Positions 35,429 to 47,519 of a stretch of DNA of 64,000 bases are shown one piece after another (position 1 is the first letter of the stretch; every line of letters begins with the position of its first letter). The position numbers and the translations under genes are program-made. The notes beneath the pieces are model-generated. The model saw only the letters and a program-made list of their open reading frames with translations, was not told the DNA's origin and searched no databases. The DNA comes from Himantopus leucocephalus (lineage: Eukaryota > Chordata > Aves > Charadriiformes > Recurvirostridae). The DNA lies in assembly GCA_003993805.1 (NCBI GenBank), contig RSEF01000013.1:20014860-20078859 (forward strand), given 5' to 3'.

Positions 35429-37284
35429 CTGGAAAGAAGAAGACAAAGACAATTTAAGTAATGGCAGATTGGCTTTCACAGGCATCTAGAAAGCACCATT
35501 CCCCGTACAGCTACACGCCTTGTCAGCGCTTCATCCCCTGTGGGATCTCCATAAATCTCAGTTTTTCTATTGTCTGTAATAATAATGGCCACAGCGTTTT
35601 GGAACTTTGTTGTCATGAACCAAGACCTGCTCGGCAGTCCTGCCTCCCTGCCCCGGCCTGCGCCCTGATGGCCGAATTCAGGGGTAAGTCCATCTCCGTG
35701 CTGCGCCTGTGCCCAACGCAGCCTGGGGACCACTGCCGGCAGTGGGGGTGCAGAGCTGGGCGGAACAGCACGGCACGGCACAGCATGGCACGGCACGGTA
35801 CAGCCCAGCACGGCACGCTGCCCTCGCACCCAGGGGAGCTGCCCCCACCACTTCACATGACGCGACCGACTCCTGGGTCCCAGGGAGGGCTCAGTGCCAC
35901 CCAGTGCCCACCACGCACCCCAGCTGTCCTTGGCCCGGCACCTCCCGGCGGCGCCTGCGCCAGGGGCAGGCTTCGCTCCCACCTGGCTCTTCTGCTTCCT
36001 TGCTCCCCTCCGAGTGCCGGGAAGGTGGTTTCCCTTCCCCCTTGGAGGAGAGGGAGCAGACAGGTGAGGACACCTTCGTATTCTGCCCGCGAACCCACCA
36101 GGCAGAGCAGCCCGGGTGACCTCACCAGCCCCACCAGTTGCCTCTGCCCGTTGCTGAATCTCCCATCCTCTACAGGTACATTAAAGTGACGCCTTTCAGC
36201 CCTCCGTCACCCCAGGAGCCACCAAGCACGCACCGCTCCCCTTCCCCCAAACCAGCGTGCCATCACCAGGGGCAAAACCCCTGAGCAGGGACTGGCGTTC
36301 GGCTGTAGTAACGGGGCGAAGTGAGGAAACCTCATGGACCTGCGACTCGTAAAGGCGTTAATCTGCAGTGTTTACCCTTGAGGCACAGCAAGCAGGAGAG
36401 CTGCTAATGATTGGATTTATTGGGCCTATTTTTAGAAGAATGTCAGAGGTTAATTCCACAGCAATTACTGCCCAACTGGTGTTCCCCCAGTGCCTGGAGT
36501 GCCGCTCCCGGCCAGCACGGAGCCGGGGCAGAGCGACCGCAGCCTCGGAGACCCAGTGCCGGGTGCAAGATTGATTTTGCAATGAACGGCACTTAGCTAC
36601 AATAACAGCCAGCTCGATCTGCCGTGATGGCTGACAGGATTTGCATTTCCTTTCCCTCTCATCGCTGCACTCCACCTGCACTAACGGGGCTGCGCAGGAC
36701 CCGGCTGCAGCCCCCGCAGCCCTGGGAAGGGGCAGACCCCTGTGCCGGCTGCGGCTGTGAACACCGGCTGCGCGCTCAGGCCACCAGCGCTGCCTGGACC
36801 GCGGGCACCCTCGGAGCCCTCCGAGCACCGCGATTATGTCTCTTGCTTATTAGCTCTGTCCTGTGCCAGCAGAGAAAGCACCCAGGACACATAACCTGCA
36901 TCATCCCTTCTCCCTCCTATGATTTTTATCCCTCTCAGATACACGCTAGAAAGTTATCACAGATCAGAAAAGACGAGAAAGCGAAGGCCGTCAGCTCAGA
37001 CTCAGAGACTGGCACAGACTGTGATTCCGCAGCTGCTGGGAACGCTTCTGACAGTCTCCACCCTCCAGGACGTCAGCCGAGATAGCACTCACCAACCACA
37101 CACCCTGCGCCGCAGCGTCTCCCAGACCAGGCATCTCACGGCCATGGGCTCTGCCGAAACACCCCCCCTCCGCCCCGGGACGGTGTCTGAGCTGAGCGAG
37201 GGACTCCAGGTGGGTTTGGGAGTCAGCACAGCCCCCACAGCAGGCAGCGCCCGGGCAGCCGCCCCGTCCCGGCAGTGTGGGGCA
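35429..37284 (-). other. Large upstream PPP2R2B intron, 3' portion
   Basis: This is the start of an intron that continues past the window end (at least 28.5 kb). Apart from the GCACG-type array at 35765-35817, the segment holds GC-rich unique sequence and an AT-richer patch near 36340-36470. I looked for the upstream exon encoding the N-terminal 23 residues and for the alternative mitochondrial-type first exon, and found neither. Confidence 0.75.
35765..35817. repeat. GGCAC/CAGCA-type degenerate pentamer array
   Basis: An imperfect run of five-base units (GGCAC, AGCAC, AGCAT, GGTAC) spans about 50 bp. It is related in sequence to the cleaner array at 4086-4125. Confidence 0.85.
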
Positions 37285-37580
37285 CTCACCGGCACACCGC
37301 TGCTCACCGACACACACCCCTGCTCACCACTGCACCGCTGCTCACCGGCACACACCACTGCTCACCGGCACACACGACTGCTCGTCGGCACACACCCCTG
37401 CTCACCAGTGCACCACTGCTCACCGGCACACACCACTGCTCGCTGCTCACTGGCACACACCCCTGCTCGTCGGCACACACCGCTACTCACCAGCACACAC
37501 CACTGCTCACCAGCACACCCCCCTGCTCATCAGTGCACCACTGCACACCAGCACACACCAGTGCTCGCCGCACACCTCTG
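37285..37580. repeat. 20-bp minisatellite (CTCACCGGCACACACCACTG type)
   Basis: About 15 tandem units span 296 bp. Most units are 20 bp (CTCACCGGCACACACCACTG and variants). A shorter 18-bp form (CTCACCAGTGCACCACTG) recurs three or four times, and one unit is truncated to CTCGCTG. Variants alternate in a pattern suggesting block duplication. Because the unit has no stop in any forward frame, the array keeps long plus-strand frames open (261, 197 and 280 codons starting at 36919, 37275 and 37277). None of these is a gene. Confidence 0.95.
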
Positions 37581-40500
37581 CCATCAGCCGCTCACAGCAG
37601 TGCCCGTGCTCGGGCACAGCCCTCCGGCAGACGGCACTGCCGGGCCCCACCTCACGCGGGTTTGGCCTCGTCTGCTGCCCGTGCGGGTGGGCTGTGTGCT
37701 CTGAGCCCTGCCAGCGCACAACCAGCCTCCGGCACAGAGGAACCCGGGACGCAGCACCATCCCCAATTTACCCACGCTCTCCACCGCTCTGTCCTCCAGG
37801 GGACTTCCCCACTCACTCGTGGGACCTTCTCTGTCCCCGCCAGCGTGCGAGGAGCCCGCGTCTGCTGAGCTGTGAAAACCCAGATGGCTGCAGGCAGGTG
37901 AGTGATGAACTCCTGGCTGCTCCTATTAATATTTGTGGATCTTCCCCATATTGTCCCACCTCTCCAGCACGAAGCACATTTGTAGTGACACGCAAATGCA
38001 CTCTGAAGTTCATCTTAATTCATTTACAACATTTGGTTGCTGTGAACAGATTTAGGGAGACAATTTCACCGCAGACAGAGATGGCACTGCAGAAGCAAAA
38101 CCCGAGAGACTACCAGTGACACCCCGTCCTGCCGAGCCTGCGGCAAGGGGGGTGCTGGGGGCTGGACTGGGTGGCACTGAGCTGGAAAGCTCTGAGGTGA
38201 AGCACTTTATTCCCTCGCATGGAGCCCTTCTGCCTCAGACCGCCTCTGTGGGCAGCAAAGGCTGCCAGAAAGGTTTCAACCATCTGCTATTAATGGTAAT
38301 AAAAAGGCTGGAAAGCGATGCAGAAGGCCCAAGCTCTGCTCCTGCTTACACCAGTGAAGAGCCAGGCTACCTGCGGCGGAGCTGACTGCACCGCTGGGCA
38401 CGGGCAGCATCTGTTGGGTATTTCAGTCTTTGGGGGTTGAAGTCACTGAATGGATGTTCAACTTCTTCAGATCGCCTGTTCTTCCTCTCTTGGCTGGGAG
38501 TGAACTATTGGTTAAATATTGTTCCCATTTAGCAACTGGGAACAGGTCATGGAAGGTTTTCAGGGTTGGGTTTTTTTCGAGTTTCCCTTAAGCAATATAA
38601 TCTACACGTACTTCTTGGTTGCTTCTGCTGTTCTTGCATACTCTTTAAAACCTCTTTTAACAGATCGCCTCTGCCAATAGATTTACAACCGGGAATGCAC
38701 CAGGTACCGTGATGCACAGCCCCTCTGGATCCCCATTTCGCATCCCTCACGGACTGGAGGCATCCGTGACCCTCTGGGGCACCCACGACCCCTGCGCTGT
38801 CTGCAGGGTGCTTCCCTCCTCCACACAGCTCCTGAGCTACGCCACGATACACAGCCGGGTTACTTCGTCTGGGCAGAACAGAGAAGCAGATCAAGAACCT
38901 GCTCCCACAGCACAGACACGTTTTGGCGCTGCTGTTAAACAAGCATCTACTATGAAAAACAAATCTCTCCCATACCCACCCAGTTCTTTAACCTTGGATT
39001 TCCACAACCGAACAGTGAGGGCCCACAAAGTCCCCTGCATGAGGGAAACCTTTGCAAAGAGCCTGCGCCGAAGCTAGAACCTCAGAAGTTAAATGATCAA
39101 AACGTCCACCTGATATAGTTCCCTTCCTACAATCCCCACATTCAGCGAAAGCCTCCCAAAGGGCAGGACAGGCATTTTTAGACATCTCGAAAGGTTGGCA
39201 AAGAGCACCCAGACAGGGCAAATCCCACCCACGCTGCTGCGAACCTGCCAGACTTGCTACAGCATTTGAAGGTCCTGCAGAATCAGAAACCAATTTGCAA
39301 TTTCAAGGAAAGGACGTTGGGTCTAACAAATACAAAAAAACACATATCCCTGAAAAGTTGAGCCAAAAGCCATCTCCCGTTCTCACAGGTAACGGGATCC
39401 ACAGCTGCAGACAGATGCCACAGCCAAAATCAAACACGCTCAGGCACTGAGAAACTTTGTGTTTGGAACCAAATCTGGCTCAGCAGCTTGCGCTAAGCCA
39501 CAGCTCAAGCAGAGGTTTCCATTCCTGTGGCGGGTGACCTCCACCCTGGTGAACATTGCGGTGATGTCCTCAGCCGAGCCCGGCGTCAGCAGAGGTGTCA
39601 CACAGAGAACGTGCTGGGGATGGACTTGGAACAGAAGCTGCAGCAGCAGGCGAGGAACTGCAGAGGCCAGGGCCAGGCAGTGTTAATGCGCACCTCGCAC
39701 TGAGTGGTATTTTCTCCTCCTAAAATTACTCGGTTGAAAATGTAACTGTTTTGCACTATTTAATCTTCTCCGTTGCCAGCTGCTGGCTTTAGGTCGTTCA
39801 CTTTTCAGTGAATCAAAAATAAAATTCCGTGCTGCAGTGAGACATTCTTCAGGCAGCGCCTGCTACCCAATGCATCACCGTGTCAGCAGAGCGACCTGGA
39901 ACACCGGGGCTGGGTACCACGAGGATGCTCCAGCCACCCCGGCCCATCACCCGCTTGTTCTGTGCCGGCGGGGAAGGGGGATGCAGGTCCCAGAACCTCC
40001 CAGACCGACCCTTTGCTCATGCCCGCCATCGGGGTTTCACACGATAACAACAGAGCTTACCTGAAGAAAACCTAGCAGTTAAAAAACCCCTCTCATGAGC
40101 GGAAGTATTCGACCCAACCCAAACCCCTCCACCATCGGCAGGGGCACCACCCCCAGGCACCCGTGGGCTGGGCTCTGGCTCTTCCCCCAAGGTCTCGGGG
40201 TGGTAACGACAGTCTGGCATTGCGCAGGCAAACATCCCCGAGGGGTAAAATGGAGGAGGTTACGATTCGGGAGCAGAGCGCAGCATCAGATCCTCTTCCA
40301 AGATGTCTCTTGACAAACTTGGGCCCCTCCAGCAGAGGCTGGTCGGTCACGGGCTGTTGCCTGCTCATCCCCACCCACCGCACTTGAGAGACACGACAGG
40401 GTGATTATTAATTAAAATTCACATGTATTCGCATTGAAATGATCAATAATTTATGCCAGTTTCTCCTAAGGTTCCTACAGCAGTTTTGTGACAACGGAAA

Positions 40501-40957
40501 GGAAAAAAGCTTCTCTCTTTTTTTGCTTTTTCATTTCCTTCATCACCTCCTACACGCTCAGTGCCCCAATGCGGGAATTTAAAGAAAACAGTTTCCATGG
40601 AGACCCTCCCCTCCACCAGCACCACCCGTCCTCCCTTCCCTCAGCAGCAGTGCTCCTTCACGCTTTCATGCTAAAAATATCGAAGACAGGGTTTGATTTC
40701 CGCCGTAGCGATACAGTTTTATCAGAAAAATAGGAAATTTATAATACACACGCCCCCTCCCCCTCTCCCAGTGTGGAGGGAAGGCGTGCTCTCCCCGAGG
40801 AATGGGAAAACGAACCCATTATTAAAAAGAAAGAAGACAAAACCAGGGGGGCTGCAGTCGGTGCTGAGACCCGCATCCCCAGAACAGCCTGACGTGGAGC
40901 GGGGAGTTGCTCGTGCTGCCGCCCCTCTCCTCTTCCCCACCAGTGCAGGGGCCTGGG
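37581..40957 (-). other. Large upstream intron, unique sequence
   Basis: This intronic sequence has moderate GC content. The segment 38540-39480 is less GC-rich and carries two unrelated minus-strand open frames (131 codons at 38547-38942, 101 codons at 38988-39293) that match no protein family I know. It could be an old interspersed repeat, but I could not name one. Further AT-rich sequence lies at 39710-39840 and 40390-40740. Confidence 0.6.
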
Positions 40958-41110
40958 TGCCCCATCCCCACTCCCAGCGCGTCCCAGGCACCTCATCCCT
41001 GCTCCCGGAGCATCCCACGCACCTCATCGCTGTTCCCAGAGCATCCCACGCACCTCGTTCCTGCTCCCGGAGCATCCCAGCCACCTCGTCCCCACTCCTG
41101 GCACACCCCA
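40958..41110. repeat. 31-bp minisatellite
   Basis: Three clear 31-bp units at 40989-41019, 41020-41050 and 41051-41081 (beginning CACCTCATCCCTGCTCCCGG and closing AGCATCCCA) are flanked by partial copies on both sides. Units differ by a few substitutions and no length changes. Confidence 0.9.
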
Positions 41111-44100
41111 CCTGCCCCAGCGTCAGCAGCAGCTCCCCGCAGAAGGTCCCTGATACTGCCTGTCCCGGTGGGGAGGCCAAGGGGACGTCACGCGTGTCCC
41201 ACCACACATGCCAGGAGCGCGTGCCCCCAACTTGCACAGGATGACACCCGTGGTCCAGCTGTGAGGCCCAGGGCACAGCAGGGCAGCCATTAGCCCGGTG
41301 GCAGGGGCATCCCTGGGCTCAAACCCGCAGGCAGAGGGGTGTCCCCCAGCCCCCCCTAGGGCTCTGCCCACCGCTGTGTGACCCCCCTGTCACGTCAGCC
41401 AGCACGGCTGGCGCAGGGCACAGTCCAGGACAGCACATGCCTCCCCCTGACTGGCACCGAAGTGCTGAGGTTTTGCCCTTTCTTCCGAAGCTCACCAGTT
41501 TCCAGGGGAGCAGAACGACTTCACCGGGGGCAGGACGGTGCAGCCCACCGCCCGCTGCCGGATGGCATTGCAGGGCTGATCCCGCGGGCACAAAGGGCGG
41601 TGAAGGAGCGCTCCGCATTGCCGTCACAGCGCAGCCAGACAGAATGAGGTTCGAAGTAGGGAAAGACGGGGAACAATCCATCTGCAGGTGGACACCCTTT
41701 CCAGCTGAGGTACGCGTGTTACAGCAACCTTTAACAGCCAGAGCTTTACTGGATGACCTCCCATTTTTAATTAGCTTTTCAGAAATGTACCGGCACTGTG
41801 CTTAGAACGAGTCCAGAGCGCGTTGGGTGTGGGGCGGGCAGGCTGGCGGGTACCGGCTGTGAGGTGGCACTGCCACGCGCTGCCTGCAGGACCCAGCTGC
41901 TGCCCAGACCAGCTCCGCTGCCGACGCCGGGAGGGATGTCGGCGGAGGCTCGTTTCGAGGGCTTGCAGTGTGTCACTGGCACCGGCCTCATGCTAACTGC
42001 CAGGTGTGCCGGAGCGCTGTCAGCTTACAGCAGGGGACGCGTGAGTCACTGCATGACAGCGTCTTCCCTGGTTGCCTCTGCTCCCATGTCTTCTGCACCC
42101 TCGGGAGTGGCGCAGCCCTCCTGCACACCGTCTCCTCCATCTGCAGGGCAGGACCACGACAGACACACAAACATTTCTGCAAAGCTTCGCTCTCTGCGAG
42201 CCCCAGAGAAAACCCTTTGGAGGCAGGAGGAGCGTTACTGTAAGCATCATTATGATAAACTGGCTACAGTGGGAAGATCACAAACAGCAAACTTTGTGTC
42301 TGAGGTCCACAAAGGAGTCAGTCATACAGCTGCAAAATTAGCAATTTCCGACCCAACAAGACCCAGAGCTGACATCTCCACACTGCCGTGCATGGTTTCA
42401 CCCTAAAGCTTGTCTGTTCCGATAAACGTCTCGTACAGCCTGCTCATTCGCCCCAGGCACCGGCATCAGAGAGCCGGCATGTTCTCCAAGTCCTGTCTCC
42501 AAGTCCTGGTGCTCGGTCAGTGTTACTCAGCCCCTCATGCAGACAACGACCCTACAGTCTCACTCACCCCAAACAAGTGACAAGTAGGTGCTCTTGCACT
42601 TTGTGGGACAGACCAACTGGGGGAGCCCTGCTGGAGTCAAGTGGATGAGTCTATTTACACTCGTGGAAGATGTAGGAGAAGAGCATCACGTGGCAATAAT
42701 CAGGAGAGAAAAAAGCAGAAAATAAATCTGCAACATTTTCAGTGATTTTTAGGATTGTTCTCATTCCTGCCAAAACATTGCCAAAAATACAACAAAACCG
42801 TCAAATTTTGACCAGCCTCATTTCCAAGGAACTGGCCCCTGCCTCCCTGCTCCTTGGAAGGGGTCACAGCCATGGTCCATCCCGCAGGGACACTTTGGCG
42901 CGACGCAGAAGGGACGTGCCTCTGAACCAGCCCTGGCAATCGGCTCCTTCCAGCCGCGCAGAGCTTTGCTCTCATTTCTCTCTACTTTTTTACGTACCTA
43001 CTGAAAACGCGATACCGGCCCTTCCGCAGGATGGGGATCAGCTTCCCTCGGGGCAGCCCTATCGCAGCGGGACCGAGGGGTTCCCCCGGGGCAGAACGGA
43101 CAGGAACCTGATGGTCGCCAGGACCTGCACTTTGTCTGCGTCTGAGGGCAGCCCGCAAAGCGCGTCACTCATCCCTGCGCCGCCTCCCCCTCCGGCTGCT
43201 CTCCCGGTGGGACGGGTCTCTTTCGGGGGGCGGCGGGCAGGCCCGTGACCCAGCACCCGCACACAGGCCCAGGAGTCGTGCAGATGACACCGTGGGGCCA
43301 ATTCCCTCCCTAATTCCCCAAGGGTGGCGCTCTGCCTTTCCCAGGTGGCTCCTGACCCCCTCGCCGCTCGCTGCCGCGCTCCTGCCGGCTCGGCCCTGCC
43401 CGAAGGCCGCAAGGGCTCTCCTGGCCGCAGCTCGGCTCCGGGTGCCCCTAGATTTTTATTATCTGTGTAAATCACTTGGCTGGTGGCACCGCAGACAAAG
43501 CCTCCAACTCTGCAGATGATAATAAATTGGGAAGCACCATAAATAACAGCAAACCATGCTGCCAAATGAAGAAGGATTTAGATCATTCAAATCCCAGGCC
43601 ATGCGTTGTCAAATCCAGTTTAATGCTGGTAAGCGTGGGATAATAACTCAGCGCAAACACGTCTCTCCCCCCCGGTCAGTCCCTCGAACCGAGTGAGGGC
43701 AGAGGGGGCTGTGCCGAGCGGACGGGGATGCTGTGTCGCACCGTGATCCCCCCCTGCCCGCTGCTCAGCGGTGATGGAGGAAGCAAATGGGATGATGACG
43801 GGAGAACAACCGGAGAATAAAATCTACATCTGAAACCATTCAGGTGGATGAAGAAAGCACAAGGAGGTAATGAAAAATTAAAGGGCTTAGGGAGGGAAAT
43901 GAAAGACACAGCCACGTCTGGTAACGGGAGAGCCAGACCACGAGCCCACCCATGGGCCCTCTGCGGGTCTCGGTGCGGGTGAAGCACCGTCCCCACATCC
44001 CACCACTCCGTGGCAGGAGGTGGACCCAGAGCTCAGAAAGGGGTTTCCAGGAGGACAGAAACCTTCGAGTTCCCACTGAATAATGCAGCACAATCCTCAG

Positions 44101-44538
44101 CCGCCCGAGGACGACTCCTGGCGCCAAACCTCAGAGACAGCCTGTGGGTCTTACCTTGCTCAGGAACTTGTGAGACTCTTTGCATCTCACTGTTTAAAAG
44201 AGATCCCTTCGGTTTCCCTCTCTGTCTGCCTTTCTTAAAAAAAAACAGAGAGAGCAAGCAGGGGTTTTTTTAATAACTCTGAAACGCACACACTGTCAGC
44301 AATGAGGAATTCACGCTGCATGTCAGAGCTTTAAATGCAGACTTGCAAAGTTTTGATGGAAAGTTGTGAAAATACCAACGCTTGAACGCTGTAAGGAGTT
44401 TTAAAAGGAAGCATGACCTGCTCGCACTTTTCTAAGTTCAGATTTACAAAAGAAAAAACCCAAAGCAAAACCAAACCAACTACCAGTCCCAAACGCAAAC
44501 AGGCCAACCGTGCCTGTCTGTGGAGGGTGCCGACTAAA
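41111..44538 (-). other. Large upstream intron, unique sequence up to the CR1 copy
   Basis: GC-rich intronic sequence. A CpG-dense stretch at about 43010-43450 (many CG dinucleotides, GGGGCGGCGGG-type boxes) could be an intronic CpG island or alternative promoter, but no initiating exon with a B55 frame was found. AT-rich sequence occurs near 44260-44470. Confidence 0.6.
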
Positions 44539-44968
44539 CATAGAATCACAGACTGGTTTGGGTTGGAGGGGACCTTAAAGCCCCCCCAGTCCCACCCCCC
44601 TGCCCCGGGCAGGGACACCTCCCCCCAGCCCAGGTTGCTCCAAGCCCCGTCCAACCTGGCCTTGAACACCTCCAGGGATGGGGCAGCCACAGCTTCTCGG
44701 GGCAACCTGCCCCAGGGGCTCACCACCCGCACAGGGGAGAATTTCTTCCTAATATCTAATCTAAACCTGTCCTCTTTCAGTTTAAAGCCACCACCCCTCG
44801 TCCTATCACTACAAGTCCTTGTAAAAAGTCCCCCTCCAGCCTTCTTGTAGGTGCCCTCCAGATACTGGAAACTGCTATACGATCTCCCTGGAGCCTTCTC
44901 TTCTCCAGGATGAACACCCCAACTCTCTCAGCCTGTCCTCATAGGAGAGGTGCTCCAGCCCTCTGGAT
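44539..44968 (-). mobile_element. CR1 LINE fragment (3' end), minus strand
   Basis: This is a 5'-truncated chicken-repeat-1 non-LTR retrotransposon of about 430 bp. The left end carries the CR1 terminal signature in reverse (CATAGAAT, then GGTTTGGGTTGGAGGGGACC). The body includes GGCAGGGACACCT, AACCTGGCCTTGAACACCTC and CCTCATAGGAGAGGTGCTCC, all familiar in avian CR1 elements. The element's 3' end is at 44539, so it lies in the same orientation as PPP2R2B. No reverse transcriptase frame remains. Similarity to the CR1 body stops near 44968, inside a perfect palindrome. Confidence 0.95.
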
Positions 44969-44983
44969 GATGGAGGGCTGGAG
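44953..44983. repeat. Perfect 11-bp inverted repeat at the CR1 5' breakpoint
   Basis: CTCCAGCCCTC at 44953-44963 is mirrored exactly by GAGGGCTGGAG at 44973-44983 across a 9-base loop. The left arm is CR1 sequence; the right arm is its inverted copy at the truncation point. Confidence 0.85.
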
Positions 44984-47519
44984 AATGGAGAATGCTTCTG
45001 GGGCCAACCCCTCCCAATCCGCACACAACGGGCCCCTCCATCAGGAAGGCAGCTGAGGACTCGTCCTGGGCAGAACCAGAGCTCCCAGTCTCCGCCCCAG
45101 CAGGCAGAGCAGAAAGCTCACCCTGACTGCAGCTTTGTTCCCCGCCTATGAACAAGTGTTAGTGTGGCACCAAAACAAGGAGGGTTTCAGGGCCCCTTGA
45201 CTGCACGAGCTACAGAAGGAAGCCTGGGCAAAGCTACGGAGCTGGAAGGGGACAGGGAAGCACCACCCGAGCCCACCAGAACAGGCAAAGTGCGATTCGC
45301 AGGGCCACGCAGGGCTGAGCCCAGGCCATCAATCCTCCCCCAAACTGTGTGGTCCACGGCGGGGGGGAGCGGGGGGGAAGGGAAGAGGACAGCAGAGGTT
45401 AAACTGGGATCTTATGGCATGCAAAATCACATGTGATTGATCTGCATTGATTTTTCCCCGCTGAGGTGAATGATAGCCTGGCAAACAGAAATCAATTCCA
45501 CTGCATTAAGCCCAGTAAGGATCTGGTATCATCAGCAAAACGCCCTGAAACACCATTGCTCGCCGACAGTGCAAAGCACGGCACGGCACAGCACGGACGG
45601 CACCTGCCCGAACCCTCCGTCCCGGACGGGCCAGGGCTGCGCAAAGGAGGGAGGCCAGGCAGTGTGGCAAAACACCACCCCTGAGCACCTCCAAGCCCTG
45701 GGGAAGCCCAGTCCCGCTCCTCTGCCCCATCGCGAGTCCTGTTTTCTGCAGGGGTCAGGCTGGAGTCCCAACTCCCGGCAGCTCCGGGGCAGGCTGGACA
45801 CGCCGCTGAGCTCTGCCGCCTGGGTACAGCTTCTCGTTGTGACAGTGCGATGCTGCAGAGCTAGCAGCAGCTGCTACTCTTGCCCAAAATGGAATAATTC
45901 TCCTAGATTTAAGTGCTAAAAATACTGGCACATTCAAAATTTCTCTGCCCTTGTTACAGCAAAGAATAATTTAGTGCTACCGACCCAGACGAAAGAAACT
46001 TCCATCTGGTAGCTCCCCCAGTGCACCCCCCACTGCAGTGCCTCTTCCAGAGCGCCTAAATGGATTTACTTCTCTCCCACAGTCCTCGCAAGGTTTAATT
46101 CACTGTAACTGCTGGAAATGAGAGTTCAGGAGGAAATAATGTCATGGAAGCGTTCAGCATGAAGGCACACGGAGAGCAGCGGCTCTCGCGGTCCCAGGTG
46201 CCCGGGTGTGCAGGGCAGCACTCCGTCCCCGTCACACGGCAGCCGCGATCGAACGCTGCCCCGGAGCTGAATGCAATCAGCAGGAACCATGCAGCTTCAA
46301 AATGCAATGGGTTGGTTCATTAACAGATGCTGAACAATAAAATAGAAAAGAAAGTCAACAACAGCTTTCAGGCAGAACCGTAACTTTACACAGCACTCGA
46401 CAGAGATACTCCTTTTTCACCCCAACACGTCCCGACTTCAGAGGGTCCCGTCGCAGCTGACTGCAACACCACGTGTGGCAAAGCGAAGGGCAGGACCCCC
46501 CATCTTGAGGGAGCTTTGGGACCTCTCCCAGGTGGAGCAGGAACATGCTACTGTCCCTACTGAACATGAGACCCAACAGATATAAGGCTCCAGCCACACA
46601 GTGTGGCCGTCACCCTGCGCCCGGGAGGGACACACTGCACCTTCTGCCTCGCACCCGAGAAGCATGTGGAGAGGAGGGACGAGCTACGACTGGAAGATGA
46701 AGCTACGTCCTGGGGCTCAGCGGTCCCTTGCCCTCCCATCGGTGTGGGGACAAGCAAGGAGCACAGCGGAGGGGGAAGAGAGGTGAAACAGAGAGGTGCG
46801 CAGGGATCGGACTATGCGACAGGCTGGGCCAAACCTCCTACCCCCACCAGGACACCCCTGTGCCACAGCGGTGGGAAAGACCTCCCGCGCTCTGCTCAGG
46901 AGCACCCAGACCCTGACAAGCCCAGGGAAAACCCGTCCTGCGGGGAAGAACGTGGCCCTCCGGCCACCGAGGAGGCGCTGGCGGCTTTGGTGCTGCAGCG
47001 GAGCAGAGTGCGGACACCGCACTGCAGCAGGCAGGGGCCGTGTCCCACGGGCTGTGCGGCAGCCGCTGCTCTCAGGGCAGAAGAGCTTGCTTCAGAAAAT
47101 GTTGGTGGTTTCCAATGATAGCTCCGGGCAGGGAGTAGAAAAAGCAGAGGCCAAGGGCTCAAAGCAGCAAGGTGGGGGCTGGTGCCCGCAGCGAGAGCCC
47201 CTGTGCTGGGCTCCTGCTCCCGCATGGTGCTTGCACCCCGCGCTGCTCTCCCCCCGCTCCCTGCGCTCCTGCCTGCACCCTGCGGCACGGCGCTTGTCCC
47301 CAGGCCGACATGAGACCCTTCATTAACCAGCCACGCTCGCCGCAAGCAGCCGAGGAGGTTGAGAGAGCAGGGGGCAGAGCCACAGGGCTGGTTTCCATGA
47401 GGCCGCCCGGGTCCCCCGTCCCGGCAGCGCCCGCGGCACGCAGCCAGCCCCGGAACGCCGGCGCGTGCAACCCACTCTCCCCGGGCATGGATTTGCACGT
47501 GCAACGCAAAACTCCTCTT
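44984..47519 (-). other. Large upstream intron between CR1 and AT-rich elements
   Basis: Mostly GC-rich unique sequence with a short GCACG array at 45576-45602 and AT-richer stretches near 45890-45980 and 46310-46390. No gene or further transposon was recognised. Confidence 0.65.
45576..45602. repeat. Short GGCAC-type array
   Basis: Roughly five imperfect units of the same pentamer family seen at 4086 and 35765. Confidence 0.75.

Noticed and set aside
37285..37580. CRISPR-like array
   Set aside because: Units are contiguous and variable with no unique spacers, so it is a minisatellite. The window is vertebrate DNA.
36919..38119. Long plus-strand frames (261, 197 and 280 codons)
   Set aside because: All depend on the 20-bp minisatellite, whose unit lacks stops in every forward frame. 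The translations are His/Cys/Ser/Pro repeats.
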